Below the pieces are notes generated by a model. That model was given only the letters and a program-made list of their open reading frames with translations. It did no database searches and was not told the DNA's origin. Shown here piece after piece: positions 1 to 8,554 of a stretch of DNA of 64,000 nt. This stretch comes from a bacterium (GTDB taxonomy: Bacteria; UBP6; UBA1177; JAKLFG01), in NCBI GenBank assembly GCA_022709425.1, contig JAKLIW010000010.1, forward strand, positions 1 through 64,000, given 5' to 3'. The number at the start of each line of letters is the position of its first letter. Position 1 is the stretch's first letter. A program made the position numbers and the translations under genes.

Positions 1-1065
1 CAGGTCTTCGAATTCCTGAGCGATAAGGACCCGCAGGTGCGCCGCGAAGCGGTCAAGGCGGCCACCAAGATGCACACCGAGGCGGTCATCCCGAAGCTCT
101 TCTTCATGCTGCTGGACAAATCGGTCGGACTCGACGCCGCCAAGGCGCTGGCGAGCATGGGGGACCGCATCATCGAACCGGCGCGCAGCATCCTCGACAA
201 CAGTCTCGAGAATTTCGAACTCAAGGTGGCGGTTGCCAAGATGCTCGGCGATATCTCTTCGCGCGAGGTCATCCTGATGCTGATGGACAACCTCAGCAAC
301 AAGTCGGCCGAACTGCGTAACGCGCTCCTCGAGAGCCTCAAGCGGATCATGACCCGCACCGAATACAACGTGCTGCTCGATCAGGCGATCCTGCGTCGCT
401 ACCTCTTCAAGGAGTTCTACCTCTACTTCCAGATGCTCTACTATAAGGATAAGATACGCGATAAGACATCGCTCGCGTATCTTGCCGATGTCATAGACAC
501 CAAACTGATATCGTGCGTTCAGCGCATCTTCTCGCTTCTGTCGATCATGTACGGCCAGAAACTGTTCGATTCGATATTCTTCAACATCTCGCAGAAGAAC
601 GTTTCGAAGGAACAACGCTCATCGGCGGTCGAGCTCATCGACAATATCGTCGACAAAGATATCCGCCGCATCCTCGTGCCGCTCATCGAGGCGACCGACG
701 AGAAGGAGAAGCTGGAACAGGGGTTCGCCGCCTTCAAGATAAAGATGCCCGACTACCACGATATACTCGAGATATTCCTGACCGACGACAACGACTGGGT
801 GCGCGCCGTGACGCTTCATCTCATCGCGACCGAAGGGATCTCCGAGATGGGCGACAAGGTCAATATCTTCATGTACGATCCGTCGCCGCTGGTGCGTGAG
901 ACGGCGCTGTGCACCGCCCTGAAACTCAAGGTGCAGGTGGCCGACGAGGACATCTATTTCCTGCTCAGCGACAGCTCGAAGAACGTCTCCGGTTATGCCG
1001 CATGGTATATGGCCACGGCGCGCCGGAAATTCGAAACGGGGGAACAGTATGCTTACAACGGTTGA
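1..1065 (+). CDS. HEAT-repeat protein, 3' part
   Basis: The reading frame is open from the first base, so the gene begins upstream and only about 354 C-terminal residues are visible. They form successive amphipathic helix pairs of HEAT type (for example DPQVRREAVKAATKMH near the left edge), with no catalytic motif and no membrane helix. The stop overlaps the next gene, a cyclic-nucleotide-binding protein, by 17 bases, so the two are probably translationally coupled. In some bacteria HEAT and cNMP-binding modules are attached to MFS or ADP/ATP-carrier-like transporters. Whether such a part lies upstream cannot be seen here. The role is probably protein-protein scaffolding. Confidence 0.8.
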   Translation, partial: QVFEFLSDKDPQVRREAVKAATKMHTEAVIPKLFFMLLDKSVGLDAAKALASMGDRIIEPARSILDNSLENFELKVAVAKMLGDISSREVILMLMDNLSNKSAELRNALLESLKRIMTRTEYNVLLDQAILRRYLFKEFYLYFQMLYYKDKIRDKTSLAYLADVIDTKLISCVQRIFSLLSIMYGQKLFDSIFFNISQKNVSKEQRSSAVELIDNIVDKDIRRILVPLIEATDEKEKLEQGFAAFKIKMPDYHDILEIFLTDDNDWVRAVTLHLIATEGISEMGDKVNIFMYDPSPLVRETALCTALKLKVQVADEDIYFLLSDSSKNVSGYAAWYMATARRKFETGEQYAYNG

Positions 1066-1489
1066 AAAGGTACTTGCGCTCAAGAATGTCGAACTGTTCA
1101 GCGACATCCCGGGCGAGGTGCTCGCCGATATCGCCTTCGTCATCGAGGAGGTGGCGCTCGATCGCGGCACCTACATCGTTCACGAAGGGGAATTGGGGCG
1201 CGAACTGTTCATCATCGTCAAAGGGGAGGTCGACGTCGTTTCGGGCGACCGCAAGATAGACACCATCCGGCAGGGGGGCTATTTCGGCGAGATGGCGATA
1301 CTCGATTCTCAGCCGCGATCGGCCGACGTGGTGGCCATCAGCGATGTGACCTTGCTCAAGATAGAGCGCGACGATTTCTACGAGATCATGAAACAGCGCG
1401 ACGAGGTCGCCATCGGCATCATCAAGGTGCTCAACAAGCGCATCCGCAATCTTACCAAGAAACTCGTTGATTATACTGAAAAGAAATAG
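1049..1489 (+). CDS. Cyclic nucleotide-binding domain protein (CRP-type sensor, no DNA-binding domain)
   Basis: A 146-residue stand-alone cNMP-binding beta-barrel domain. The phosphate-binding cassette is clear at residues 78-94 (YFGEMAIL...PRSADV), with Glu81 and Arg90 in the places that hold the ribose and phosphate of cAMP or cGMP in this family. Residues 1-20 and the C-terminal helix flank the barrel. No helix-turn-helix follows, so it is not a CRP/FNR transcription factor. The start ATG at 1049 has a GGGGGA ribosome site just upstream, inside the HEAT gene. It probably gates or regulates the HEAT-repeat partner. The ligand is not shown by the sequence. Confidence 0.85.
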   Translation: MLTTVEKVLALKNVELFSDIPGEVLADIAFVIEEVALDRGTYIVHEGELGRELFIIVKGEVDVVSGDRKIDTIRQGGYFGEMAILDSQPRSADVVAISDVTLLKIERDDFYEIMKQRDEVAIGIIKVLNKRIRNLTKKLVDYTEKK

Positions 1490-1496
1490 AGGCATC

Positions 1497-2474
1497 ATGA
1501 ACCGTTACCTTATTGCTCTCGTTATCGTATCATTCGTTTTCACCGGCTGTTTTCAGACGCAGGTGAAGTTCTTTAAGGATGGCACCGATCCGCTGCAGGA
1601 GATGACCCTCGAGGGTGAGGGCAAGGCGAAGATAGCGCTTATCCGCGTGCAGGGGATGATCACCGATCAGCCCGACGAAGGGTTCCTTCGTTCGATGCCG
1701 AGCGTCGTGCAGGAGACGGTGGCCCAACTCGCCCTTGCCGAGGCCGATCCGGCGGTCAAAGGGGTGTTGTTGGTCGTCGATACCCCCGGCGGCACCGTGA
1801 CGGCGAGCGACATCCTCTACCACGAGATAGTGCGTTTCAAGGAGCGGTCGGGTAAGAAGGTGGTCGTGTCGATGGTCAACATGGCCACATCGGGCGGCTA
1901 CTTCATCTCGCTCCCGGCCGATAAGATCGTGGCTCATCCCTCGACCATCACCGGTTCGGTCGGCGTCATCTTCATGCGCCCCAAACTGCACGGCCTGATG
2001 GACAAGATCGGGGTGTCGGTCGAGGTCGATAAATCGGGTTCGGCCAAGGACATCGGATCGCCCTTTAATCCCTCGACGCCCGAAGAGAAGGCCTTTTTCC
2101 AGAACATCGTCGACGAAATGGCGGCCGACTTCTACGCGAAGGTGCAGACGCATCGGAAACTGACCGACGAGGCGATGAAAGAGGTGAAGACCGCCGCGGT
2201 CTTCCTGCCGGCGAAGGCCAAGGCGCTCGGACTTATCGACGATATCGGGTATCTCGATCAGGCGACCGCGCTCGCCCGGAAGGTGGCGGGGGCGGGCGAC
2301 AACGCGCGGGTAGTGGTCTACCGCCGCGAATACTATGCCAACGATTCCTATTACAACAACAATGTCAGCCGCGAAGGGATGGCGTTGCCTCAGCTCATCA
2401 ATGTTTCGATAGCGGGCCGCAGCTCGCTCCCGGCCGGTTTCTACTACCTCTGCCCGCTCTTCTCGGCGGAGTGA
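1497..2474 (+). CDS. sppA: Signal peptide peptidase SppA-like serine protease, lipoprotein
   Basis: A peptidase of family S49 that degrades cleaved signal peptides or membrane stubs. The chosen start gives a short signal sequence with lipobox FTGC (Cys18), so the enzyme is anchored as a lipoprotein rather than by a transmembrane helix. The Ser/Lys dyad is Ser132 in ATSGGYF and Lys184 in SAKDIGSP. Their 52-residue spacing equals that of the Bacillus SppA dyad. Length (325 residues) fits the short, single-domain SppA form. The gene lies 7 bases after the cNMP-binding gene and 3 bases before the secreted subtilase, so it is probably in one operon with both. Confidence 0.9.
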   Translation: MNRYLIALVIVSFVFTGCFQTQVKFFKDGTDPLQEMTLEGEGKAKIALIRVQGMITDQPDEGFLRSMPSVVQETVAQLALAEADPAVKGVLLVVDTPGGTVTASDILYHEIVRFKERSGKKVVVSMVNMATSGGYFISLPADKIVAHPSTITGSVGVIFMRPKLHGLMDKIGVSVEVDKSGSAKDIGSPFNPSTPEEKAFFQNIVDEMAADFYAKVQTHRKLTDEAMKEVKTAAVFLPAKAKALGLIDDIGYLDQATALARKVAGAGDNARVVVYRREYYANDSYYNNNVSREGMALPQLINVSIAGRSSLPAGFYYLCPLFSAE

Positions 2475-2477
2475 CCA

Positions 2478-4148
2478 ATGCGGATAGTATGTTGTTTCCT
2501 TTTTCTTCTCTCGGGGTTGTTGCTTGCGCGGGAACCCTACTATTATGAGGCCGACGGGACAAAGATCATGGTGAGCCCTCGTGCCGATGCGGTGATGGTC
2601 GGCGGCGGGGTGGCGGTGAAGCCCACCGGCGGGGTCGGATTCCGTTTCAAGGAAACGGTGCGGTCAGACGTGCGGACGGCGCTCCTATCGCGGTTCGATA
2701 TCGAGTCGGTCAAGAACGATACGCGCGATCCCGATTATTACTATCTGCAACTGTCGCCGGGTGCCGACCCCTTCGCGGCGGCGGCGGCCATTTTCGAGAG
2801 CGGGACGGTCATTTGGGCGCAACCCGACTGGCTACAGGAGGTCGCGCTCGCGGCGACCCCCGACGATACCTTTTACGCCAACCAGTGGCACCATCCGATG
2901 ATCGCGAGCGCCGAAGCGTGGGATATCACTACCGGCGGGGAGAACGTCATCATCGGTATCGTCGATTCGGGCGTCCAGACGGCCCATCCTGACCTGATGG
3001 ACAACCTCCTTCCCGGTTTCGACCCGGCCAACAACGACACCGATCCCAATCCCGATTCGGGCAGTTTTCAGGAGGCGGGACCGCACGGCACCTGTGTGGC
3101 AGGCTTGGCGGCGGCGCGCGGTAATAATGGTCTGGGCGTTACCGGCATGTGCTGGAATTGCAAGATACTACCGGTCAAGATATTCCCGTCGCCGGCGGGT
3201 GTGCAGTGGCAGCAGCTCTCGATGCCGGCCGACGGCATCAAATGGGCGGTCGACAACGGCGCGTGGGTCATCAACAATTCGTGGGGGCCCAACGGGACCA
3301 AGTTCATCAACAACTGCACCGCCGTGGCGCGCAACCAGTTCATCGATGATGCTATCGCCTACGCCAAAGCGAACGGCCGCGGCGGCCTCGGCACCATCAC
3401 CGTCTGGGCGGCGGGTAACAGCGCCTGCAATTCGAATTTCGATCCCAATCTGCTCAATGATGATGCCATCGTCGTGTCGGCGCTCAACGAGAGCGAGATA
3501 CTGGCCGACTATTCCAATTACGGCTTCGAGATAGACGTCGCGGCGCCGGCGGGTGGATCGAACACCGGCACGACCACGACCGACATGATGGGAGCCGACG
3601 GCTACGTTCCCGGCTACACGGCCTTCAGTGACCAGAATTACACCCCCGCGTTCAACGGCACCTCGGCCGCCGCCCCCATAGTGACCGGCGCCATCGCGCT
3701 GATGCTCGCGGCAAAGCCCGATATCACCTTCGATCAGGCGGTCCAGTGCATCAAGAACGCGGGCGACAAGATAGATCCCGACGGCGCGAAGTGCCCGCTC
3801 GGCCCGTGGGGCGTCCAGCCCGAACCGTACGGCGGAGTGATGGAGCATTCATGGTGCTACGGTTTCGGCCGGCTCAACGTGAAGCGACTCATCGAAACGG
3901 CGGTCAGCGGCGACTGTTCCGGCCGGGTGGTGGGGAACGACGAGGATCCACAGCCCGACGACGCGGTGACACCCGACGATACGCCGGTGGTCGATGATCA
4001 GCCCGTTACCGACGATCAACCGGCAACTGACGATCCGCCGCAGACCGACGACCAGCCGATCGTCGACGAAACGCCGCAGAGCGATTCCGACGGCATCGGG
4101 CCGATCCCTTCCGAATCTGATAGCGGCTGCGGTTGTTCGCTGATCTAA
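2478..4148 (+). CDS. Secreted S8 subtilisin-like protease with Asp-rich tail ending in GCGCS
   Basis: Residues 1-17 are a signal peptide and about 20-120 a propeptide-like region. The catalytic domain carries Asp163 (VDSGVQTAHPD), His203 (HGTCVAG), the oxyanion Asn314 (AAGN) and the nucleophile Ser396 (GTSAAAP). After about residue 490 comes a low-complexity Asp/Pro/Gln linker with repeated TDDQP-like units, and the chain ends SGCGCSLI. That Cys motif is the start of a MYXO-CTERM sorting tail, but the hydrophobic helix and basic end are missing. It should be exported to the envelope or released. A GGAG site lies six bases before the ATG, and the gene follows sppA closely. Confidence 0.92.
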   Translation: MRIVCCFLFLLSGLLLAREPYYYEADGTKIMVSPRADAVMVGGGVAVKPTGGVGFRFKETVRSDVRTALLSRFDIESVKNDTRDPDYYYLQLSPGADPFAAAAAIFESGTVIWAQPDWLQEVALAATPDDTFYANQWHHPMIASAEAWDITTGGENVIIGIVDSGVQTAHPDLMDNLLPGFDPANNDTDPNPDSGSFQEAGPHGTCVAGLAAARGNNGLGVTGMCWNCKILPVKIFPSPAGVQWQQLSMPADGIKWAVDNGAWVINNSWGPNGTKFINNCTAVARNQFIDDAIAYAKANGRGGLGTITVWAAGNSACNSNFDPNLLNDDAIVVSALNESEILADYSNYGFEIDVAAPAGGSNTGTTTTDMMGADGYVPGYTAFSDQNYTPAFNGTSAAAPIVTGAIALMLAAKPDITFDQAVQCIKNAGDKIDPDGAKCPLGPWGVQPEPYGGVMEHSWCYGFGRLNVKRLIETAVSGDCSGRVVGNDEDPQPDDAVTPDDTPVVDDQPVTDDQPATDDPPQTDDQPIVDETPQSDSDGIGPIPSESDSGCGCSLI

Positions 4149-4186
4149 AGGGTCCTCCACAACTCCCGATACCGAATAAATAATTC

Positions 4187-4214
4187 TTGACGCCCCGTTA
4201 AACTCCATTATAGT
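4187..4214 (+). promoter_or_regulatory. Sigma-70-type promoter for the MYXO-CTERM protein gene
   Basis: TTGACG (4187-4192), 16-base spacer, TATAGT (4209-4214) in the 126-base gap. Start is expected near 4221, giving a leader of about 54 bases with a GGAGG site just before the ATG at 4275. Confidence 0.7.
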
Positions 4215-4274
4215 CAGAGAAATAGCGGGTATGATATTTTATCATGCCATATAGAGGAAGCTACGGAGGAACCC

Positions 4275-7200
4275 ATGAGAAACGCGGGTATGATGTTGAT
4301 GATGATCGGCTTGATACTGACCGGCGGCGCGCTTTCGGCGGCTGGCGGCGGCACGCCGATCGGTCCCAATGTGTCCAATCTGAACGGCGAGGACCTGAAA
4401 TGGGAAGAGGGGTCGCGTGACTACTTCGTCATGTTCAAGTCGCTTGTGGCGCGGGTGACCGGGGAGGCCGACGCGAATGCGAATAACCCGCAGGCCGATT
4501 CCTGTATCGATCCGAATATCGGTTCGACCTACACTCTTCTCGAGACCACGATCCCGCCCGATGCCTATGTCGACCGTGCTTTCCTCGTCTGGGTGGCGAA
4601 CGCCAATCCCGCCGCGCTGGACAGCCCGACCGACAACACCGTCCGGCTTTCGTTCACTCAGCGGAATGGCGCGATAACCTACGCGGAGGATCTGACCAGT
4701 CCGGTGAGCGGTACGCTGACCACGCCGCCCTCGTTCCAGTACGAGGGCTTTAAGACGGAATATGTGCCCAGCGGCATCAGCGTGCCTACCTGCAACACCG
4801 ACACCGATTGTCAGAACAATCAGCAGGCCGGTCCGGCCTATTCCTGCATCGGCGGTAAGTGCGGACTTCGTTTCGGCACATTCACCTATCGCATGGAGGT
4901 GACCGACTTCTTTCGTCAGATACACGAACTGGGGGCCGAAGCCGGTTTCGCCGACGGCGAATCGCTGTTGGGTAATTATACCGTGTCGGGACTCGATTGT
5001 TTCGTCGCGCCGCAGTATCTGGTGACCAGCGGTATGGTGGGCGGCTGGATGCTTGCCGTCATTTATCGCTCCGAGGCGATCAGCCCGAAGAAAATATACT
5101 TCTACAACGGCCTTCAGTGGTACCAGTATCAGAGTCAGGATATTCAGGTCAGCGGGTTCGAACTGCCCAACGAGGCCGAGTTGCGGGTCACGCTGGTGGC
5201 GGCCGAGGGCGATCCGGGGCTTTTCGATGCTCTCAAACCGCAGAATCTTGAAGGTCTCCAGTTGCACGGGCCGATCGATACCGCGGCGGCGTGGCTCCCC
5301 ATTTTCAACAACTGCAACCCGCCGGTGTCGAATTACTACGAGATATACAACTCCATCTCGAGTTTCTACGGCTGGGCCGATCAAACTGAATTCTGTATCG
5401 GCGATTACGCCAGCAAGATGCTGGAATACAGTATCGACGTCGATCAGTTCCTCATTCGTGCCAAAGATGAACCCTTCGCCACCCACCTGCATAAGGGGGA
5501 TACCTTTTTCTGGCTTAAGATCGGCGCGAATCAGGATATGGTCTACACCAACTTCATGCTTCTTTCCCTCGACACCAAGGCGCCGAAGTTCGACATACCG
5601 GCCGACACGGCCTTCGCTCCCGACGGTCGCGAGAAGCTCGTCTGTTCCTGTTCGAATGAACTGAAGGACAGCGTGTGCCACGACCGCCCCTTCTACTATC
5701 TCATCAAGGTACAGAATTGGGGCGAGAATCTGGCCGACAATGTCACGGTGCAGGATGTTCTGCCGACCCATGTCGACTATATCGCCGGATCGACCGAGAT
5801 GACCACCGAGATAGTCGACGGCAACGGCATCAACTGGAAGGCGGTGCCGGACGGTGCGGGCGGCGCCTTCCCGTTCGCCAACCCCACGCAGGTCCATGCC
5901 CAGATGGGATACTGCGACAAAGAGGCGAAGAGCTGTCCCGACAGTGTGTATGTCCGTTTCAAGGTACAGCCGAAAGCGGGCCTGCCGAAGAATATCGTCA
6001 TCGAGAACAGCGCGACGATATCGGACAGCTCCAACCTGCCGTACTACACCAATACCTCGGTGCCGTTGCGGGCGCGCCTCGATCAATCCTGCGTGTCGAC
6101 GGCGACCTGTCCCGAACCGAGCAAGGCGCTCTGCGGCGGCGATTCGACCGCCGGATGCACCTCGAAGGATCAGTGCGCTCCCGGACAGAATTGCGTTGAG
6201 GGCCAGTGCGTCGAAGATACCAGCGCCCTGACCAACGGCGCGCAGATAGAGTTTGCCCCCGGCAAGAACAGCCCGGTGGCCGAAGGGGCCATCATCATCC
6301 CCGCGTCGAGTACCGGCGTGCTGTTGGGCCAGTTCACGGTGAACGGCAAGACCTCGGGCGGCGAGACCGATAAGGTGTACCAGTTCAAGGAATTGAAACT
6401 CAAGATCGTGAGCGACGACGCGAATGTGCAGTTGTCGAACCTCAAGCTCATTCACGATGCGGACGGATCGGGCCTTCAGAACGGCGATGAGGCGGTGGTG
6501 GCGACCGCGGCATCGGTCAGCGCCGGTCAGGCGGTATTCACGATCGCCGCCGATAAGCGCGCATTCGCCGCCAACACGTTGCAGTATTTCATCGTAACGA
6601 CCGATACCGGGTACGGCGCCGCGGAGATAACAACCAAACCGGTCTTCAATGGCGCGATAGAGGGCGCGATATCGTTCCTTTTTGCCGATGCTTCGGGTGA
6701 TCTGACGGCAACCGGCGACAAGATCGATTTCGCCTCCTACATGCTTGAGCCGACCGCCGATTATTTCATCTTCACCCGCGGCGCGCACGATCCGTCGGTG
6801 CCCGCGCCGACCGAGATGAACAAAGATATCGCGGTGCTGCACATCCGCCTGAAGTCACTGGATGAGGATAACGCGCTGCGTTCGCTGGAGTTCAAGACCA
6901 CCGCGAGTTCGGTCCGCTTCGGTCAAGGGATCAAGGGGATATCGCTGTGGGACGACGCCGACGGCAACGGGAGCGCCGACACCTTGCTTTTCGCGTCGGA
7001 GGCCCTTTCCGGCGGCAGTGAAAGTTACACTTTCGCGGGGACCGAATCGAAATTGGCCGTTACGAAAGGGGTCGAGAGACATTTGGTGGTGAAACTCTCC
7101 CTTTCCCTCGCCAAGAAAGAGACGGCGCAGATAGAGATACAGCGTACGGGTATCCAGTTGACGACGACCAAGAATATCATTGAATTGCCGCTCGTTTCCA

Positions 7201-7385
7201 AGGCATTCACCTTCGACTGTCCCGAAGGCGATGTCGCCTGCGAGAACGCGGTGGGTGGTGGTGATGAGGAGGATAGCGGTTGCGGCTGTTCGGTCGTTCC
7301 CGTTGAACAGCATCTTTCCGACGCGATCATCGCGTTGTTCGCGCTTCTGGGACTTATCATCGTGCGGCGCCGGATGGCCGCATAG
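4275..7385 (+). CDS. Large secreted surface protein with DUF11-like domain and MYXO-CTERM sorting tail
   Basis: A 1036-residue exported protein with an N-terminal signal peptide (residues 1-22). Two Dickkopf-like Cys pairs are visible (the stretch starting CNTDTDCQNN, and CTSKDQCAPGQNC). Around residues 470-600 lies a DUF11/conserved-repeat-like beta domain (for example DNVTVQDVLPTHVDYIAGST). Beta-rich segments follow. The C-terminus is a textbook MYXO-CTERM signal: DSGCGCS near residue 1000, then a hydrophobic helix (IIALFALLGLIIV) and RRRMAA. In Myxococcota such tails are thought to be processed by a rhombosortase/myxosortase-type enzyme for surface display. It has its own promoter. Substrate or adhesive role is unknown. 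Confidence 0.9.
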   Translation: MRNAGMMLMMIGLILTGGALSAAGGGTPIGPNVSNLNGEDLKWEEGSRDYFVMFKSLVARVTGEADANANNPQADSCIDPNIGSTYTLLETTIPPDAYVDRAFLVWVANANPAALDSPTDNTVRLSFTQRNGAITYAEDLTSPVSGTLTTPPSFQYEGFKTEYVPSGISVPTCNTDTDCQNNQQAGPAYSCIGGKCGLRFGTFTYRMEVTDFFRQIHELGAEAGFADGESLLGNYTVSGLDCFVAPQYLVTSGMVGGWMLAVIYRSEAISPKKIYFYNGLQWYQYQSQDIQVSGFELPNEAELRVTLVAAEGDPGLFDALKPQNLEGLQLHGPIDTAAAWLPIFNNCNPPVSNYYEIYNSISSFYGWADQTEFCIGDYASKMLEYSIDVDQFLIRAKDEPFATHLHKGDTFFWLKIGANQDMVYTNFMLLSLDTKAPKFDIPADTAFAPDGREKLVCSCSNELKDSVCHDRPFYYLIKVQNWGENLADNVTVQDVLPTHVDYIAGSTEMTTEIVDGNGINWKAVPDGAGGAFPFANPTQVHAQMGYCDKEAKSCPDSVYVRFKVQPKAGLPKNIVIENSATISDSSNLPYYTNTSVPLRARLDQSCVSTATCPEPSKALCGGDSTAGCTSKDQCAPGQNCVEGQCVEDTSALTNGAQIEFAPGKNSPVAEGAIIIPASSTGVLLGQFTVNGKTSGGETDKVYQFKELKLKIVSDDANVQLSNLKLIHDADGSGLQNGDEAVVATAASVSAGQAVFTIAADKRAFAANTLQYFIVTTDTGYGAAEITTKPVFNGAIEGAISFLFADASGDLTATGDKIDFASYMLEPTADYFIFTRGAHDPSVPAPTEMNKDIAVLHIRLKSLDEDNALRSLEFKTTASSVRFGQGIKGISLWDDADGNGSADTLLFASEALSGGSESYTFAGTESKLAVTKGVERHLVVKLSLSLAKKETAQIEIQRTGIQLTTTKNIIELPLVSKAFTFDCPEGDVACENAVGGGDEEDSGCGCSVVPVEQHLSDAIIALFALLGLIIVRRRMAA

Positions 7386-7394
7386 AATCGATCA

Positions 7395-8414
7395 TCAGAC
7401 CGGGATCTGGTCCCCGTAGAGCGTTTTATTGAAGCCGAATTCGATGAGTCCCTCTCCGGGGTGGCCATCGAACCGGTAGCTGCCGATGCCCTCTTTCATG
7501 ATATAGCTTTCATCCATGAGGTAGGGGAAGGTGCCGGTCCGGGTAAAATCGAGCTTGTGGGTCTTTCCGGCCCGGGTCTTTAGGACGATCTGCCCCTTCT
7601 CAGGCCACATGTCCTTCTCGCCGATCTCATCCAGACTAGTGCAGGAGAGAACGGCGTCGATCTTGCCGTCGGGCGACACGACGAACCCGGCGTAGAGCGG
7701 CCCGCAGAAGTCATACAGTATCGCCGTGGCGCTCCAGCACCAGCCGTCGGCCGTGCGGCCGCTGAGGGTATAGTGGCTGTCCCATCGGCGCCAATCGCGT
7801 GAACCGAACGAACGATCGCGCACTGCGAGCAGGCGGAGCGGTATGGTCTCGTTGTCGAGAGTGAGGGTCCCGGTAAGGGTGCCGAACTGTTCATAGCGCG
7901 TCTGTTCGAGGTCCTTGAGTTTCCTGAAGAACGCGGGGGTCCATGTCCGCTTTGCAATAGCCTTTGCTATGAGACGTTTATCGGAACTGTCGGCGTAGTC
8001 AAGGATGGGATGGCGATGTTCGAAGAGCAGATCGAGTTTCGACTGATGCATCCCTTTTGCGGAAAGGAGGGGGCCGGTGCATTGCAGACGCCATTTTTTG
8101 CCGGGGGTCAGGCATTCGTACTGCATGAGTCCCAGTCGGAAGTCATCGCCTTCGGGCAATTCTCCGGGCGACATGTGGAGATGCCCTTTGCCGTTGAGGC
8201 GCAGGTCGTACCAGAACTCGGGGGGGCGACCCGGGCCACGGAAAGCGATCCGCGTGATAATGGCGTTCCCATTCTGATCGCCGCCGTAGAAGCGGGAACT
8301 ATCGTCGGGAAAAGGGCGGACGGTATCGACATGCTTCTGTTCGAGTTCGGCGATCTCATACCGGCGAGATCTGGTCTTTTCGACCATCCGCCGCGCGATA
8401 AAACCTTTCAGCAT
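7395..8414 (-). CDS. DUF7064/7065-like beta-barrel protein of unknown function
   Basis: A 339-residue cytosolic-looking protein. The ATG at 8414 was chosen because a GGAGGT site precedes it. The most telling motif is RDRSFGSRDWRRW in the C-terminal half, the DRSxGxRxW signature of a family related to the hydroxyneurosporene-synthase/AttH lipocalin-like barrels (DUF7064/DUF7065). The N-terminal half has a WYDLRLNGKGHLHM segment typical of the same fold. No signal peptide or membrane helix was seen. Members often sit near lipid or polyketide genes, but here the neighbour is glycogen phosphorylase, divergently transcribed, which gives no clear clue. Family assignment is from memory of the motif and is only moderately sure. 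Confidence 0.65.
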   Translation of the reverse strand: MLKGFIARRMVEKTRSRRYEIAELEQKHVDTVRPFPDDSSRFYGGDQNGNAIITRIAFRGPGRPPEFWYDLRLNGKGHLHMSPGELPEGDDFRLGLMQYECLTPGKKWRLQCTGPLLSAKGMHQSKLDLLFEHRHPILDYADSSDKRLIAKAIAKRTWTPAFFRKLKDLEQTRYEQFGTLTGTLTLDNETIPLRLLAVRDRSFGSRDWRRWDSHYTLSGRTADGWCWSATAILYDFCGPLYAGFVVSPDGKIDAVLSCTSLDEIGEKDMWPEKGQIVLKTRAGKTHKLDFTRTGTFPYLMDESYIMKEGIGSYRFDGHPGEGLIEFGFNKTLYGDQIPV

Positions 8415-8445
8415 GATACCTCCCTCCGTACCGATGGCCGTTCTG

Positions 8446-8474
8446 CCTCTACCAATTACGATAAGGGAAAGCAA
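8446..8474 (-). promoter_or_regulatory. Possible promoter for the DUF7065-like gene
   Basis: On the minus strand TTGCTT (8474-8469), 17-base spacer, TAGAGG (8451-8446). The -10 is a poor match, so this is tentative. Confidence 0.4.
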
Positions 8475-8498
8475 GAAAACGGTCGGTCGGGTGCCGAT

Positions 8499-8527
8499 TT
8501 GCCTTTTCAATTTCAAAGTGCTACCAT
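8499..8527 (+). promoter_or_regulatory. Promoter for glycogen phosphorylase
   Basis: TTGCCT (8499-8504), 17-base spacer, TACCAT (8522-8527). Expected start near 8534; a GGGGAGGA ribosome site precedes the ATG at 8555. Confidence 0.6.
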
Positions 8528-8554
8528 CGCTCTGCAACTACGGGGAGGATACTC

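Noticed and set aside
4100-4186. Frameshift that would restore a full MYXO-CTERM tail on the protease
   Set aside because: The bases after the stop encode no hydrophobic helix or Arg cluster in any frame.
4242-6842. 866-residue open frame on the minus strand
   Set aside because: It is fully antisense to the MYXO-CTERM protein, is rich in His, Arg and Gly, has no domain or ribosome site, and arises from the codon bias of a GC-rich gene.
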